Counted from the stretch's first letter, positions 32,758-44,323 are shown. The stretch: 64,000 nucleotides of DNA from Sphaerolaimus hirsutus (GCA_964036195.1 OZ038451.1:24445927-24509926); one strand, 5' to 3'. Program-made: numbers and translations. The notes: generated by a model from the letters alone, not told the origin.

Positions 32758-33676
32758 TAGTGATGTTAAAGGCACCGGGAAAAATGGCACCGCACCGCAC
32801 CGGCACCTTTGCCAACGCATGAAAAGGGCACCTGGCACCCTGGGGCACCGGCCAGAAAATGGCACCGTACCGCACCGGCACCGGTGCCTTTTGGAAAAAA
32901 TGGCACCGGCACCGAAGGGCACCGGCGGGTTGCCGGTGCTAGCACCGAAAGGCACCGCACCGGGCTGGAAGTAAATATCGGGCAGTTTCTCAGCGGTCTC
33001 ACCTTTGGAAGTGCATATTTCCATGAATTTTCAACCGATTTTGATGGTTGAGCACTTAAAATGATCAGAATGATGTGGCAATCACTTTTATGAAGCAATT
33101 ACAATGACTACAAATGAAAGATAAAATATTTAATTCACTACAATGTCCATAGCCACTATTGTTTACTGATCGTAGTCGTTGCTGTACAGAGAATGGAACT
33201 ATCTCTGTCATAAACTGACAACAAATTTTGAACAAAAAAGTAAGGTAAATATAAAATATAAAAATGATTTAAAATTCAACAAAATTTTAGATTCGCTCAT
33301 CAGATCACGTATAATGGATTTCACAGTAGGTATATTTATTTGATGAGAGGTTTACAAAATAGGCAAAAACGGTTGGGTAAATATCTCGCTGTGTTTTGAA
33401 ATATGAATAAGCACATACTAGGGACAAAATTGCACAGCACATGAAGCCTTGGGTAGTGCCTTTCCCGGTGCCTTTTACTTTGGCCCTGGTGCTAGCACAT
33501 TTGGCACCGGCAAAAATGGCACCGCAGCGCGCCGGCGCCGGTGCTATTCTGAAAAAATTGCACCGGCACCGGCATGGCACCTCTGAAGATTGCAATGGCA
33601 CCGCACCAGCACCGGTGCTGGTGCCCTTCGGTGCCCAGCACCGGGGCACCGGTGCCCCGGTGCCTTCACATCACTA
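32758..33676. mobile_element. TAGTGATG / GGCACC hAT-like element, second copy
   Basis: Ends TAGTGATGTTAAAGGCACC and GGTGCCTTCACATCACTA, with the perfect 8-bp duplication GCTGTAAC at 32750-32757 and 33677-33684. The body is homologous to 3790-5151 in inverted orientation but lacks the inserted MITE, giving the empty site GAACTATCTC (complement GAGATAGTTC). Confidence 0.93.
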
Positions 33677-33684
33677 GCTGTAAC

Positions 33685-34033
33685 TCCGGCTTTATACGTA
33701 ATATGATGATGCATTTGCACCGGTAAATGTGATCTCATATATTCCGAGCATCGAATAACTGTCTAATTTATGCGCGCACACGTATTTAGTTGGCCGTTCT
33801 CACACTCATATTTCATTTTATTCGTGACGACATCGCGATGCAACGCGTCGCTACTTAGTAGAAATTCCCCTCCTGTTGCGAATGCCGCGGGCTAACTTCT
33901 CATATTTATATGCGAACTTGTGAGCTGTGCAACGCTTTCGATTACCGCCATTTACGCAGCTTTTAATTTGACAAGGAAATTGGTAAGTAAGAACCTGAGT
34001 GTAAATTGAGTATAAATATAGCGGTAAGTGATC
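33685..34033. other. No gene seen
   Basis: Mixed-composition sequence with a short GC-rich patch at 33830-33890. No frame or repeat family recognised. Confidence 0.5.
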
Positions 34034-34250
34034 ACCGTATTTCTTCTAGTAGAACGACATACCTGAACTCCAATAGAACGGCACCTCCAATAGAACGGCA
34101 GGTATAAATTACGTTGGAAGAGTGTCAAAACACAAAGATATTAGAAAAATGTGTGGTGAGAACATCGGAAATACGGTAAATTAAATGAATCATCTGTAAA
34201 AAATAGAACGGCACTTCTAATAGAAGGCAGGCAGGTGACAAAGTTTGACA
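34034..34250. mobile_element. CCGTATTTCTTC MITE with AATAGAACG words
   Basis: CCGTATTTCTTCTAGTAGAACG at the left and GGAAATACGG near 34176. Words AATAGAACGGCA are repeated and spill on to 34240. Same subtype as 53295-53555. Confidence 0.65.
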
Positions 34251-34318
34251 AAGCCAGGTAAAATAGTTCACGAAGAAAATAGCGGCGCTCTTTCGTATTT
34301 CGTTTTTTTTAGAAAATA

Positions 34319-34769
34319 ACGTATTTCCTTGAAATACCCCCCGGGGGGTGATTGTTTCAGAGTGAGAATTTTGAGGGGGGTTAAACGGGGGGAGGGGTAT
34401 TTCGAGGGGGGGGGGGCTTATTATTTCGCCAGAAATTTTTCAACATTCCAGTACTAAATTGTCGTCGGTAACGTACGCAGACGTAGAAAAATGCAACAAT
34501 AACCGCTATATATAAGAGTCTATGGACTTATATTTATATAAGTATGTAGGAAGATGGCATAAACACTGTTCTAACGTAACAATTCATCGTTTTTAACGTG
34601 TGTTTTGCATTGCCTGAATCACAAACCGCAGTTTTGTCATGTATGTTCTCTGTACACTCACTTTGGGGGGGGGTATTTCGAGGGGGAGCTAATAAATTCA
34701 TAGTGGCCATTTTAAGGGGGGTATTTCGAGACGGGGGTATTTCGAGGGGGGTATTTCGAGGAAATACGA
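34319..34769. mobile_element. CCCC-type MITE, inverted core
   Basis: ACGTATTTCCTTGAAATACCCCC at the left and TTTCGAGGAAATACGA at the right, TA on both sides. The core resembles, inverted, those of 4281-4700 and 28119-28547. Confidence 0.85.
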
Positions 34770-35431
34770 TAGGTATATAAATATATACCACATTCACGTT
34801 CCTATATTTCCGTTACTCCAAGTAGAAGTCATTCTAAATTTTCTAATCCTATTTGCCATTGACTGTCGCATGCGGCGAGCGGCGCACAGCGATGCAAATG
34901 CAATTAGAAATAGATGCGGAACAGCCGCGCGAGCGTGCGCCGTGCACCTTAATCATTGCTACGGTGCACCGTTTCGGATAAAAAACTGGCTACCGAGTTT
35001 TTTGGTCGCTCGGCGTAGATTGCACAGCTCGTCAAGTGACAAGTAATTTTTGAAAGTGGTGTGGTAAGTGAAGTGACGCGTAAATTCCGAGGGAATACAT
35101 GTGAATGAAATTACTTGTCACATAATACAGTTTTACTTGTCACCCGCGCCGCGACCCCCGCGAGATTTAGATAGGCCTTGGTTCAACAACAGTGTCTGGA
35201 CCGTTTGTCGATTTATATTTGTAGTAATATTGTAGTAATTCAATCAAATACTACATATTGAAAGTGTACTTACCTTTCCCGGCAGATAAATATTTACTTG
35301 CTCATAAATTGACTTTCCACCTGCACATGTAAGACACGCCGTACGCTGTGCTTCTTTTATTGAAAAAACCGTATTTAACATAATATTTAGGAACCTTATA
35401 AAACTTATAATAAAGTTTTAAAAATTTTATT
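34770..35431. other. No gene supported
   Basis: GC-rich patch at 34860-35050 with a 58-codon ATG frame, too short and without splice support. The rest is AT-rich. Confidence 0.5.
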
Positions 35432-35439
35432 ATCCTGAC

Positions 35440-36497
35440 CAGGGTTGGTTTTATAAAAATTCATTTTAGTAAAATTGTATAAAAATTTTATTTTATTTTA
35501 TTTTTATTTTATTCTTGTTTCATTGTATTTTATTTTATTTTATTCCCAAAAGTCATTAATAAAATAAAATGACACATTTTACAAAAATTTTACAAAAATT
35601 GTACAAAAATTTTACAAAAAATCAGAATCATGCATGCAAGGCCAAAAAAATGTTATAATTAGACCTATACATGAAAAACCTGTGACAAATTTTTCCCTTA
35701 CTTTTCAAAAGTTGCATGCAGTATGTATTGTTAGCTAGCTGCAAGTGTAAAGTTACAATTATTGATAAGAATGGTTTGCATTTTCAGTAGAAGGACTAGT
35801 GGAGTGTGCTGGGCACATTTGTAAAATGTAATGCAATTTGTCAATTGTCTTGACAAATATAAAGTAAAGTGTCAATTCTCATGCAAAATGTCAAGTGTCA
35901 TGTCAAATTTCAAGCAAAGTGGCAATTGTCATGACAAATGTCATGCAAAGTGTAAATTGTGTATCCAAATCTTGTGTTTTTGTATCCATAGTATGTTTTG
36001 TATCCAAACCTTATGTTTTTGTATCCAAATGTTCACATAAGATTTGGATACAACAACAACATAATTTGGATACAAAACATAAGATTTAGATATAAAACAT
36101 AAGATTTGGACACAATTTACTTGACAATTGATACTTTATTTTTTACATGTCATGACAATTTACACTTGACCTTAAATTTGTCATGACAATTGACACTGCA
36201 TGACATTTTACATGACATTGGACACTTTACACTTGGGACTGCTCCCAGATCCATGAATAAACAGGTAGAAACTCAAGCAACGAGATAAAATTTTACAAAA
36301 AATACGAATTTTTATACAATTTTACAAAAATACGAATTTTTATACAATTTTACAAAAATTTTACAAAAATTCGAATTTTTATACAATTTTTATTTTTATT
36401 CTTATATTTTCCAATTTATTTCATTTTATTTTATTCTTGAATATTCCATTTTATTTTTATTTTATTTTTATTTTTTTTTGAGATTTTGCCAACCCTG
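35440..36497. mobile_element. CAGGGTTGG hAT-like element
   Basis: Ends CAGGGTTGGTTTTAT and ATTTTGCCAACCCTG, with the perfect 8-bp duplication ATCCTGAC at 35432-35439 and 36498-36505. Arms are TTTTACAAAAATT and TTTTATTTTATT arrays. It encloses a TGTAAA foldback at about 35820-36240. No transposase. Confidence 0.92.
35820..36240. mobile_element. TGTAAA foldback nested in hAT-like element
   Basis: Arms of TGTAAAATGTAATGCAATTTG and complements end near ACACTTTACACTTGGGACTG. The centre holds TTGGATACAAAACATAAG words in both orientations, as at 31740-31855. Flanking exons are absent, so this family is not confined to introns. Confidence 0.65.
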
Positions 36498-36719
36498 ATC
36501 CTGACACAGGCGGCGTGGCGTGCATACTTGGCTGAAATATCAAATCATCGAAAATCTATGTCCATTCGAGATCCACAATCTCCTGCAGTCGCAGGGGTCA
36601 ATTTCTCACCTTGTCAAGTAACAAAATGCGTGCATCAAGAATGAAAAATTATCTTTACAAATAATCTGTCAAGTGTCAACCAAAAAAAGACAACCGTTTT
36701 CTTTTTTTTATTAACGATT

Positions 36720-36993
36720 TTAGTTTGCAAAAGTCTTGTATTTAATTAGAATCCATTCTTGAACATCGCAAATCCTCTTGTTTTTGTTATCCCGGCAATG
36801 TGTGGAATTTGATCCAGGTAGCCGAAGGCAGTCCACAAATTCGTTCACGTTCACCGGCGCCGCGCCGCCGAGGTCGAAGTCATCGTCGCAAGCGTTACAG
36901 CGGTCCGATTCGCTGTCCACCAGGTTGCCCCTGTGCAAGTGCGGCCGCGCCAAGCTATTGGACGACATAATGACCACTTTGGGACAGATGGGA
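36720..36993 (-). CDS. Terminal exon of unknown gene
   Basis: On the minus strand an acceptor CCTTTTTCAG precedes an open frame from 36993 to a TAA at 36720 (about 90 codons). It has GC-rich, protein-like composition. Visible features: an acidic stretch CNACDDDFDLGG, NVNEFVDCLRLPG, one NST glycosylation sequon and a C-terminal HCRDNKNKRICDVQEW with paired cysteines. Five cysteines suggest an extracellular domain. Upstream exons were not found in the window. Family unknown. Confidence 0.5.
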
Positions 36994-37349
36994 CTGAAAA
37001 AGGTACTCAGAGAGGATGGTTAGTGAGACTCTGGTCTTTAATTTTTGACTCTTGTGATACGTGCGAGTGCAGAGCAAAGCATCAAGTCTGCCGAGTCTAT
37101 GTTATCTGTGTTGTCTGCAGGGTATACTACTGTGCTATTTCTATGTTCCATCTCACCAAAAAGAGCATTTTTACATCTTTTTCACAGTTTTCTTGGTTAT
37201 TGCAGCTTCTGCGTTTTATTCTGTACCCAAAATTGATTTAGACATCTTTTTTACTGTCAACTGTCAACGGTCAAGATGGCCACTTACCTAAGCTGTTGCT
37301 CTGCGGTGCTGCGTGGCTGAATGCAGTGTGGACTGTGGATGCTGCTGAC

Positions 37350-38514
37350 CAGGGTTGGCAAAGTATCAGGAAAAAATAAATAAATGTAAAATTGAAGAAT
37401 AAAATAAAATAACATGAAATATGAATAAAATAAAACTAAAGTACAATTTTACTACAATTTTAGTAAAAATAATTTTACTAAAACCAATCCTGGTCACAAA
37501 CTAAAAAAATATATAAAAATATTCAAGAAAAAAATTAAACATGAATAAAATTAATATAAAATGCAATTTTTATACAATTTAACTACGATTTAAGTAAAAA
37601 GAATTTCACTAAAACCAACCTAAAATTCGGCTATTTACACAGGTCCCTGGCAAAAAATATAATTGTTCAAAAGTCTATAATTGGCATGTATTGGTTGTTT
37701 GCATGTGAATTAGGTGAATTATCACCAAATTAACATGTTCAAAATTTTTGCAAGACAATAACACGCGCTGATGAATTTTCTTTGGGGGAGTGTATAATTT
37801 TTAGTGGATTTTTCTGAATTTTGGCATGTGTTTACTCCTTCATTTAGTGAGTACGCATGCCAAATTTCAGCTCAGCGCGGTTACCGGTTCTTATTTTATT
37901 GATACTTTAATATTTGTCGATCACTGTATTTTTGTATAGTGATCCAAATCCTGCCAGGGACCGACATCCGTGAATTTTGGTCCCCGACTGGGGACGTTCA
38001 TCCCTGGCAGGGGACTAAAAATTTGTCCCCTGCCGGGGACAAAGGTCCCCTGTCGGGGACCAAAATTCTTTGTTTACTGAAGAAAAAAAATTTTTCTCAC
38101 CAGGGACATTTGACCCGGGTCGGGGCCATTTCGACATTGCCTGGGACCGGTCCCCAGCAGGATTTCGATCACTATACAAAAATACAGTGATCGATGAAAA
38201 TTAAAGTGTAAATAAAATAGGATTCACTAATCGCCCTTAGCTGAAATTTGGCATGCGAACTCACTAAGTGAAGGAGTACACGCATGCCAAATTTGAGCCA
38301 AATCAAAATAAATTTACACACACCCCAAAAAAATATGCATGGGTGTGTGTAACCATGTTGCAGAAATTTAGTGCATGCAAATTAGGTGTTAATTAACCTA
38401 ATTTATATGCAATCAACCCATGGCCATACACACCAATTACTGACTTTTGACAATTTTAATTTTTTGCCGGGGCCTGTGTAAATAGCCCTAAAATTCACAT
38501 GAATTCCAACCCTG
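37350..38514. mobile_element. CAGGGTTGG hAT-like element, second copy
   Basis: Ends CAGGGTTGGCAAAGTATC and GAATTCCAACCCTG, with the perfect 8-bp duplication CTGCTGAC at 37342-37349 and 38515-38522. It shares ends and AATAAAATTTTAC words with 35440-36497 but carries a different core. Confidence 0.92.
37625..38500. mobile_element. Large foldback with GGGGAC core
   Basis: GGCTATTTACACAGG near 37629 is inverted as CCTGTGTAAATAGCCC near 38472. The inner arms at 37828-37945 and 38150-38290 are complementary (ATCACTGTATTTTTGTATAG). The centre 37950-38160 is an array of GGGGACAAAGGTCCCC words in both orientations. Confidence 0.75.
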
Positions 38515-38522
38515 CTGCTGAC

Positions 38523-39315
38523 TAATTATGTTACCAGCACTATAGTATATCTCAATACATTTGTACTGGAAACATGGCCCAAATTAATTTCTTCAGACAG
38601 TCCAATTCAATCCACTGCATCAAAAATTGTGTACTTTGTACAAAATGATTATTAGTATTCAGTTATGCAAATTTAGCCAATTTCAGCCTCATTTCCCCTT
38701 TCCGTTTTTTTCGTCATTTTTTGGCATATCATTTTCCAGTCTTCCGTTTTCAACAGATGAAGGTACATTTCCCGCACCATTTTACGTTTTCCAGCAACAG
38801 ATTTTTTATAACTTTACATTTTCCAGCAGCTGAGTTCTCTTTAATTTCCGTAAAACGATTTTGACAACCCACTTCTGATCAGCTACTGAAGAAACCCAGC
38901 ACAGGTTTTTCTGCTGTATTATCTTTGCCTAATTTATATGCTTAAAAATGCATTTATATGTATAAACCGCATGTTTACATGCAACATGCAACAAAAGCTG
39001 CGTACTTCAATTATTTAAGAAAAACAAAAACACTCAAAAACATAAAAACAGAAACTTAAAACGACGAAAGAATTCTAAAAAAGTCTGTGACGTCTGACAT
39101 CATATATTTTGTGTTGTTGGGTGTCGTTTGTTTTTCTATATTTGTGTGTTGTTTTTATTTTGAACCCTATTTTTAAACTGTTTTTTTTCTTTGTTGCACA
39201 ATGCAGAGTTGTTAAAATACTGGTATGTTGATGTCGACAGGATCGAGCCTAACTCATCATGTTTCGCCTTTTCGGCGCAGCCGTTGCCACAGCATTCTGA
39301 TGGCAGAGAATTTAC
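38523..39315. other. No gene; single-end element remnants
   Basis: A CCGTTTTC-like stretch at 38690-38870, ending TTGACAACCC, looks like a decayed TAGGGTGTC arm. GCAGAGTTGTTAAAATACTGG at 39205 is a solitary CAGAGTTG left end. Confidence 0.5.
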
Positions 39316-39603
39316 TCAACTTCTGCGCCAGAAAGCTGCGGTTTCATTTGTACAGGCTTGCAGAATGTGACTGTTTGTTAGCCATAAGTCCACACCTCTG
39401 TCGTGGCACAGCGGGCAGTTTGTCCAGAGGATGCCACCTTCTTTCAAACTCACCTGTTCGAATTTAGACAGCACGCCATGACGAAATGGAAACCAATCAA
39501 TTTCGTTTATTTTTAAGACTCTACAATACAATACAATGGACTTCTCTCGCTGCTTTAAGAAATTTACACAAACACCTGCCACATAACGCCTCGCTGCACA
39601 CAT
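39316..39603 (-). pseudogene. Possible non-LTR retrotransposon C-terminal fragment
   Basis: A minus-strand open frame ends with CPLCHDRG, then H and C at spacings C-x2-C-x12-H-x4-C, followed by a tryptophan-containing tail and a stop. A terminal zinc-knuckle-like motif after a WFPFRHGVLSKFE-type segment is common at the C-terminus of some LINE polymerases. The catalytic region is absent, so this is a fragment or a false match. A zinc-binding host exon is the alternative. Confidence 0.35.
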
Positions 39604-39710
39604 TTGTTGTAAACACCTTCCCGGACAAGTTCACCACCCATTTTTTTATTTCACTTCGAATGCAATATCTCGGTCCATGGGGGTGTTATAAAGCTGAAAC
39701 TTTGTATACC

Positions 39711-39835
39711 GTAAATCCTCGAATAAGTCCCCGGGGGAGTTATTTTTTCCTCAGAATTTTTTGAGGGGGGACTTATTCGAGGGGGGGGGAGTTATTCGAG
39801 GGGGGGGGGAGTTATTTTTTCATCAGGATATTTAG
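39711..39835. mobile_element. CCGTAAATCCTCGAATAAG MITE fragment
   Basis: CCGTAAATCCTCGAATAAGTC with GGGGGAGTTATTCGAGG words. Same subtype as 48397-48816; the right end is missing. Confidence 0.6.
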
Positions 39836-39932
39836 GAAAATTGGTTCAATTGATTTGTCCGAACAGGTGAAATAAAGTTCGTCAATCAATTTCATTAAAC
39901 ATTTCATTTAACAACTTTTCAACCATTCACAA

Positions 39933-41098
39933 CTAAAACTCATGTTCGTCGGCATCAGAATCGTTCAAATACACAACATCATCATCACTATTATTCTCAT
40001 TGTTATCCAGCTGATGCTCATCTAAAATCAGCTTATCATCCATCTTCTTTTTCAACATTTCCCTCACAATTTCACACTTGTAGCCCGGCTTGAACATCGT
40101 GATGGCGTCATCGTCGCTGCCATCGGGTGGATTTGTGATGCCACATTGCGTGAAAGATGCAGCAATCATTTCCTTGCTCAGCTTCTGCATTTAAAGATAA
40201 ATATTCTATCAATGGTGTTGAGCCCACGGCTCTGAACGTTCACCGAAAAACCCGTGCGCCACGGGTTGACTGCCTAGCACGTTCCAGACCTCAACGCCGT
40301 GGTTGAGTCTGGTCACAAGTGCTCTTCTCGGCGTGTGAAGGAGATCTAGTGAGCGTGATTCTACTTGTTTTGGGGAAGGAAGTTGAGTTTTCTGAGCGCG
40401 TTTCAAGAGTCTAGAAAACCGGTCGCTTCATACCAATACGCGGGGCGCGAACTGGGGAAAACCAGTGAACTCAAAAAGAGAACCCAAAAGAACCTGTAAA
40501 AATAAGTGAATAATATCATGCACAAAGTCAGAATGTAGATGCATCCGCGAAACGTAAATGTTGCGGGTTTGCACGATGCCTGCACACCCGCTCTACTTAG
40601 TGATAAATACCCTACTATCGCTACAATGGACTTTTAACATTTTGCATGACATTTGACACTTTTATTTACATTTTACATGGTGCAGGAATGCAATGACAAA
40701 CCTGCCAGGCATCTCTAATCCACTGTAAGACAGCTACCAATGGTGGTGGTGCTGGCTTTCCACCCTTCGTGACATTTTCCGCGGTAGAGGGCAAAGCCAG
40801 CCAGGCATTTCGCATTTCCCTGATGTGTGCCTTGAACGGCGAATTCCAGCAGACATCAGCAGGCTGAAATTGTGGAAATTCATTGTGCATATGGTAAAAG
40901 AATGCATAGGTATACCTAAGTTTTGTTGTATATTGAGTTACCAACCTGTACAACAGATGTGCATCCACCTGGTATGACTGCAGTGTGAATGCCGAGCTGC
41001 TGCAACTTTTCCTTTGTTTTCACTGAAATGTGCGAGCGGAATGAGTTCCAGATGAGCAGCCGAGGCTGCTTGAACAGTGCATTTTGAGCGCCGATAAC
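39933..41098 (-). CDS. Pogo/Tigger-type transposase C-terminal half, three exons
   Basis: Minus-strand exons are 41098-40946 (acceptor CTTCAG, donor GTTGGT), 40863-40702 (acceptor AATTTCAG, donor GTTTGT) and 40184-39933 (acceptor ATGCAG, stop TGA). All junctions are phase 0, giving about 188 residues. Exon 1 has LLIWNSFRSH and AVIPGGCTSVVQ; exon 2 starts PADVCWNSPFK. These match the second and third catalytic blocks of DDE_1 (pogo, Tigger, jerky) transposases, with 35 residues between them. The residue expected to be the second catalytic aspartate is asparagine here; the third is present. Exon 3 begins KLSKEMIAASF and ends in an acidic tail. The N-terminal DNA-binding and first catalytic regions are absent. 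Confidence 0.75.
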
Positions 41099-41390
41099 CT
41101 GAAGAATGGACAAAATGTATCAATATTTATATTGATATTGGTGCTTAGTGTAATATTTATCAACAATTTTCAATAAAGCTGTACAATACAAAGCAAAACT
41201 GACTTTGTCGAGGTTTGGCTGCCAACGACCCACTAAAGCATGGGTTACTGCATATAAAATTAACCATTTTCTAAAAACAGCCCAAGTGTCCCAAAACAAG
41301 TTCATCACCCAACTGCATTAAAAAAATGTTGCAACAACATACCTAATATAAAAATGAATCGGGTTGGAACACTATGTCAGCCAAAAAAAT

Positions 41391-41828
41391 TTTTTTCAGT
41401 AGGGCACCCACCCTGTCTCAGTAACAGCCGACTGAAAATTTCACTTTAAACCAATTTTTTGTATCACAATTAAAAAGTTGGTTTACAAAGTTCACTAGGG
41501 GAGGGTCTAAGGTTCAAAGTTATGTAAACAACATAACCTCTAAAATGCTTCCATAAGGAAATTTACTTCGGGTGAATTCTATGATGTCAAAATGATGTCA
41601 TTTCAGGAAGAAAATTTGACAAAATTTTCACTTTTTCATTCACCCCAAATAAATTTCCTTATGGAAGCATTTTAGAGGTTATGTTGTTTACATAACTTTG
41701 AACCTTAGACCCTCCCCTAGTGAACTTTGTAAACCAACTTTTTAAGTGTGATACAACAAATTGGTTTAAAGTGAAAATTTCAATCTGCTGTTTATGGGAC
41801 AGGGTGGGTGCCCTACTGAGAAAATTTT
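41391..41828. mobile_element. CAGTAGGGCACCCACCCTGTC foldback
   Basis: The arms match as inverted complements for roughly 190 bases each (for example CCATAAGGAAATTTACTTCG and its near-complement at 41645). No target duplication was recognised. It lies upstream of the transposase exons, where the missing N-terminal coding sequence would be. Confidence 0.8.
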
Positions 41829-42386
41829 AATGAGCAGAAGTAGGGTTCATATCTGATTAAATTTTATATCAGGTATGTTCTCACAACATTTTTTTATAAT
41901 GCAGTTGGGTGGCAAACTTGTTTGGGACACTTGGGTTGTTCTTAAAAAAATTATCAAATTTATATGCAGCGACCCATGCTTTAGTGGGTCGTTGGCAGCC
42001 GCCCCACTGGTGGATTGTGAAGGGGGTTGTTGGCAAGACATCCCCCAAATTTCAGCTTTCTACTGCCCTCACAGCTGGAGATATAGCCTTCAAAGTGTAG
42101 CTAATCTAGTGGGTGGTGAACTTGCTTGGGACACCAAAAACGCCACAAATTTTTTTTGCATATAGGGTGACCCACCCTGTAGTGAGTCGCCGCACCTCCC
42201 CCCATTGTTGGGGAGTAAGGGGGTCTTACAACTTAATATATACAAAGTTTCACCCTTATAACACCCCCATGGACGGAGATATTGCATTCGAAGTGAAATA
42301 AAAAAATGGGTGGTGAACTTGTCCGGGAAGGTGTTTATTTAGCATTCCGTTGGGCGCACGAACAGCACTGGTAGACTTACTGTAGA

Positions 42387-42440
42387 TAGTGATGGAAAGG
42401 CACCGGGGCACCCGTGACACGGTGCTGGGCACCGAAGGAT
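42387..42440 (+). repeat. TAGTGATG / GGCACC left-end fragment
   Basis: TAGTGATGGAAAGGCACCGG followed by about 35 bases of GGCACC words, then abrupt change. Right end missing. Confidence 0.7.
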
Positions 42441-42960
42441 TTCTTCAAAGTTTCTTTATTTTAGTTACAAAAATACATTTTATGCACACGTGTACTTTTC
42501 AAAAGTACGTGTTCATGTGAGTACAGGTACTTTTTTAACATGTATGTACTCGCGTACTTTTTGAAAGTACGCGAGTACAGAAAACGTATTTCAAACAGAC
42601 TTTTTATACGCTTTTTCAGGGCATAAAGGAAACAAAAGGAGAGAAAAGTTAAAAATAGGGTCAAAATATGCAACATACCTAGCATAAAAATAGGCAAAAA
42701 CTAGTGAATTTGATGGTGAAAAAGCTCAAAAATTGGTGATTTTAGTGAAAATTGGGGCAAAATTTCTCTAACATATCCACTTTTACGTTTTCCCGGGACA
42801 AAAGTAATTTACTCGCGTTAACTCATGAGTAAAAATAAAAAATTGATACTTTACGTTTTCTGTACTCACCTGTGAGTAAAAAAAATAAATACTTTACGTT
42901 TACGTTTACTTTTGAAAAAGTTCAGTACTTTTAATAACTCTGGTATTTACTCAGTACTAA
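42440..42960. repeat. GTACTTTT / CACGTGAG word block
   Basis: Arrays of AAAGTACGTG and GAGTACAG words ending CTTTTAATAACTCTG, the right terminus of the CAGAGTTG family. The left end is not identifiable. Confidence 0.55.
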
Positions 42961-43464
42961 AGTAAATATATGTATTTTACAAGTAAATTCAAATAAAATT
43001 TAACAACTATAGTGTGCAAAGAGGCTATGAATCGAGCAGATTTTATACCCGAAAAATTCAATTCGGCAGCCCGGAAAATACAACTTGTTGTGCTAATTAA
43101 ATTTCACAACATACGGAATATGTTTCATCTTTATAGATGAGCAAACCTGTAAATACGCATCGCGTGTTCTAAGCAGAGTTGTTAAAACTAATGAACTTTT
43201 TTATGCATATCCATATGTAAAATACTCTTTTACTCACCCCGAGTACAGAAAACGTAAAATAGCTTTTTCCCTGTACCCATGAGTACATGTGAGTAAAATA
43301 CTTTTTCTCCTGAGAATGAAAAAGCGAGTACTTTTTTCTATGAAAAATGTAAAAGCGATATATTTTCTACATAGAATATGTATAAAAGTGGGTATTGTTT
43401 CATGGAAAATGAAAAAGCAACTACTTTTACATGTGAAAGTGATTTCTACACTGGAAGACACTAC

Positions 43465-44323
43465 TAATGATGTGAAAAGCGCCAGAACTTTGGCGCCAAG
43501 CGCCAAAAGCGCCATGGCGCTTTTCCGACCCCTAGCGCCAAGCGCCAATGGCGCCAGAGCAAAATGGCGCCAAGCGCCAGAAGCGCCATGGCGCTTTTTG
43601 CTTTGGCGCTAACGCCAAGCGCCAGCGCCAGACATTTTGTTCCTGGCGCCGGTCAACAATAGCGCCAAACGCCAAAAGCGCCACGGCTCTTTTTGCTTTG
43701 GCGCTAGCGCCAGGCGCCAGCGCCACGGCTAGGGTGTCAAAAAATTTTTTTTTACGGAAAACGGAAACGGAAAACGGAAAAAAATTTGCACTTGGCAGAA
43801 AACGGAAATGGAAAAAAAAATTCAGTGGCCAGAAAACGGAAAAAGGGGCCGGAAAAACAGAAAACGAAAAATGAAATTTGCTGAAATTTCACCAAAAAAC
43901 GGATAAAAATTTGCTGAAATTTTGCTGGAAGAGGGAAAAATTTGCAGAAATTTTGCTGGGAAAAGAAAAAATTTGACATTATTGACAATCTGCATGATTT
44001 TTTCCCAGTTTGGCTGGAACAGTAAACAGAAAATTGAGCCAAAAAGGTAAAATGAGGTGGAAAAACAGAAAATTGAGGCGGAAAATGGAAAAAAGGCAGA
44101 AAAACCGGAAATTGAGCCGGAATATAGAAAAAAGTGGAAAAACTTAAAATGTAGCTGGAAAATGGAAAATGAGCCAGAAAAATGTAAACGGGAAAAAATG
44201 TGGCTGGAAAACAGAACGGAAAATGGAAAAAAATTTCAGCAGCCGGAAAACGGAACAGAAAACGGAAACGGAAAACGGAAAACGGAAATTTGACACCCTA
44301 GCCACAGCGCTTTTACATCACTA
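43465..44323. mobile_element. TAGTGATG / GGCGCC element, middle level
   Basis: Ends TAATGATGTGAAAAGCGCC and GCGCTTTTACATCACTA, with imperfect flanks GACACTAC (43457-43464) and GACATAAC (44324-44331). Its GGCGCC array is split by the element 43730-44300. Confidence 0.85.
43730..44300. mobile_element. TAGGGTGTC hAT-like element, inner level
   Basis: Ends TAGGGTGTCAAAAAA and TTTGACACCCTA, with 8-bp flanks GCCACGGC (43722-43729) and GCCACAGC (44301-44308), one mismatch. The body is a GGAAAACGG word array and lacks the BEL/Pao cargo. Confidence 0.9.

Larger units (their letters stand above)
39612..42335. mobile_element. Pogo-like DNA transposon with 96-bp inverted ends
   Basis: AACACCTTCCCGGACAAGTT at 39612 is inverted at 42335, and about 96 bases at each end are complementary (39612-39707, 42240-42335). 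TA flanks both sides. The interior holds a spliced transposase fragment on the minus strand, a CCCC-type insertion next to the left end, a strong foldback at 41391-41828 and three related segments containing GACCCATGCTTTAGTGGGTC (41204-41316 inverted, 41900-42000, 42107-42190). An isolated terminus of this family is at 54277. The N-terminal half of the transposase is missing, so it is now non-autonomous. Confidence 0.85.

Noticed and set aside
34869-35045. 58-codon ATG frame in a GC-rich patch
   Set aside because: Arginine- and alanine-rich composition expected from GC-rich noncoding sequence; no splice or promoter context.
38690-38870. Apparent pyrimidine-rich promoter-like tract
   Set aside because: Better explained as a decayed CCGTTTTCC word arm of the TAGGGTGTC family.
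40209-40406. Minus-strand 65-codon frame between transposase exons
   Set aside because: It lies in the intron between 40702 and 40184 and has inverted-repeat content (CCACGGGTTGA and complement); it would break the phase-0 exon chain.
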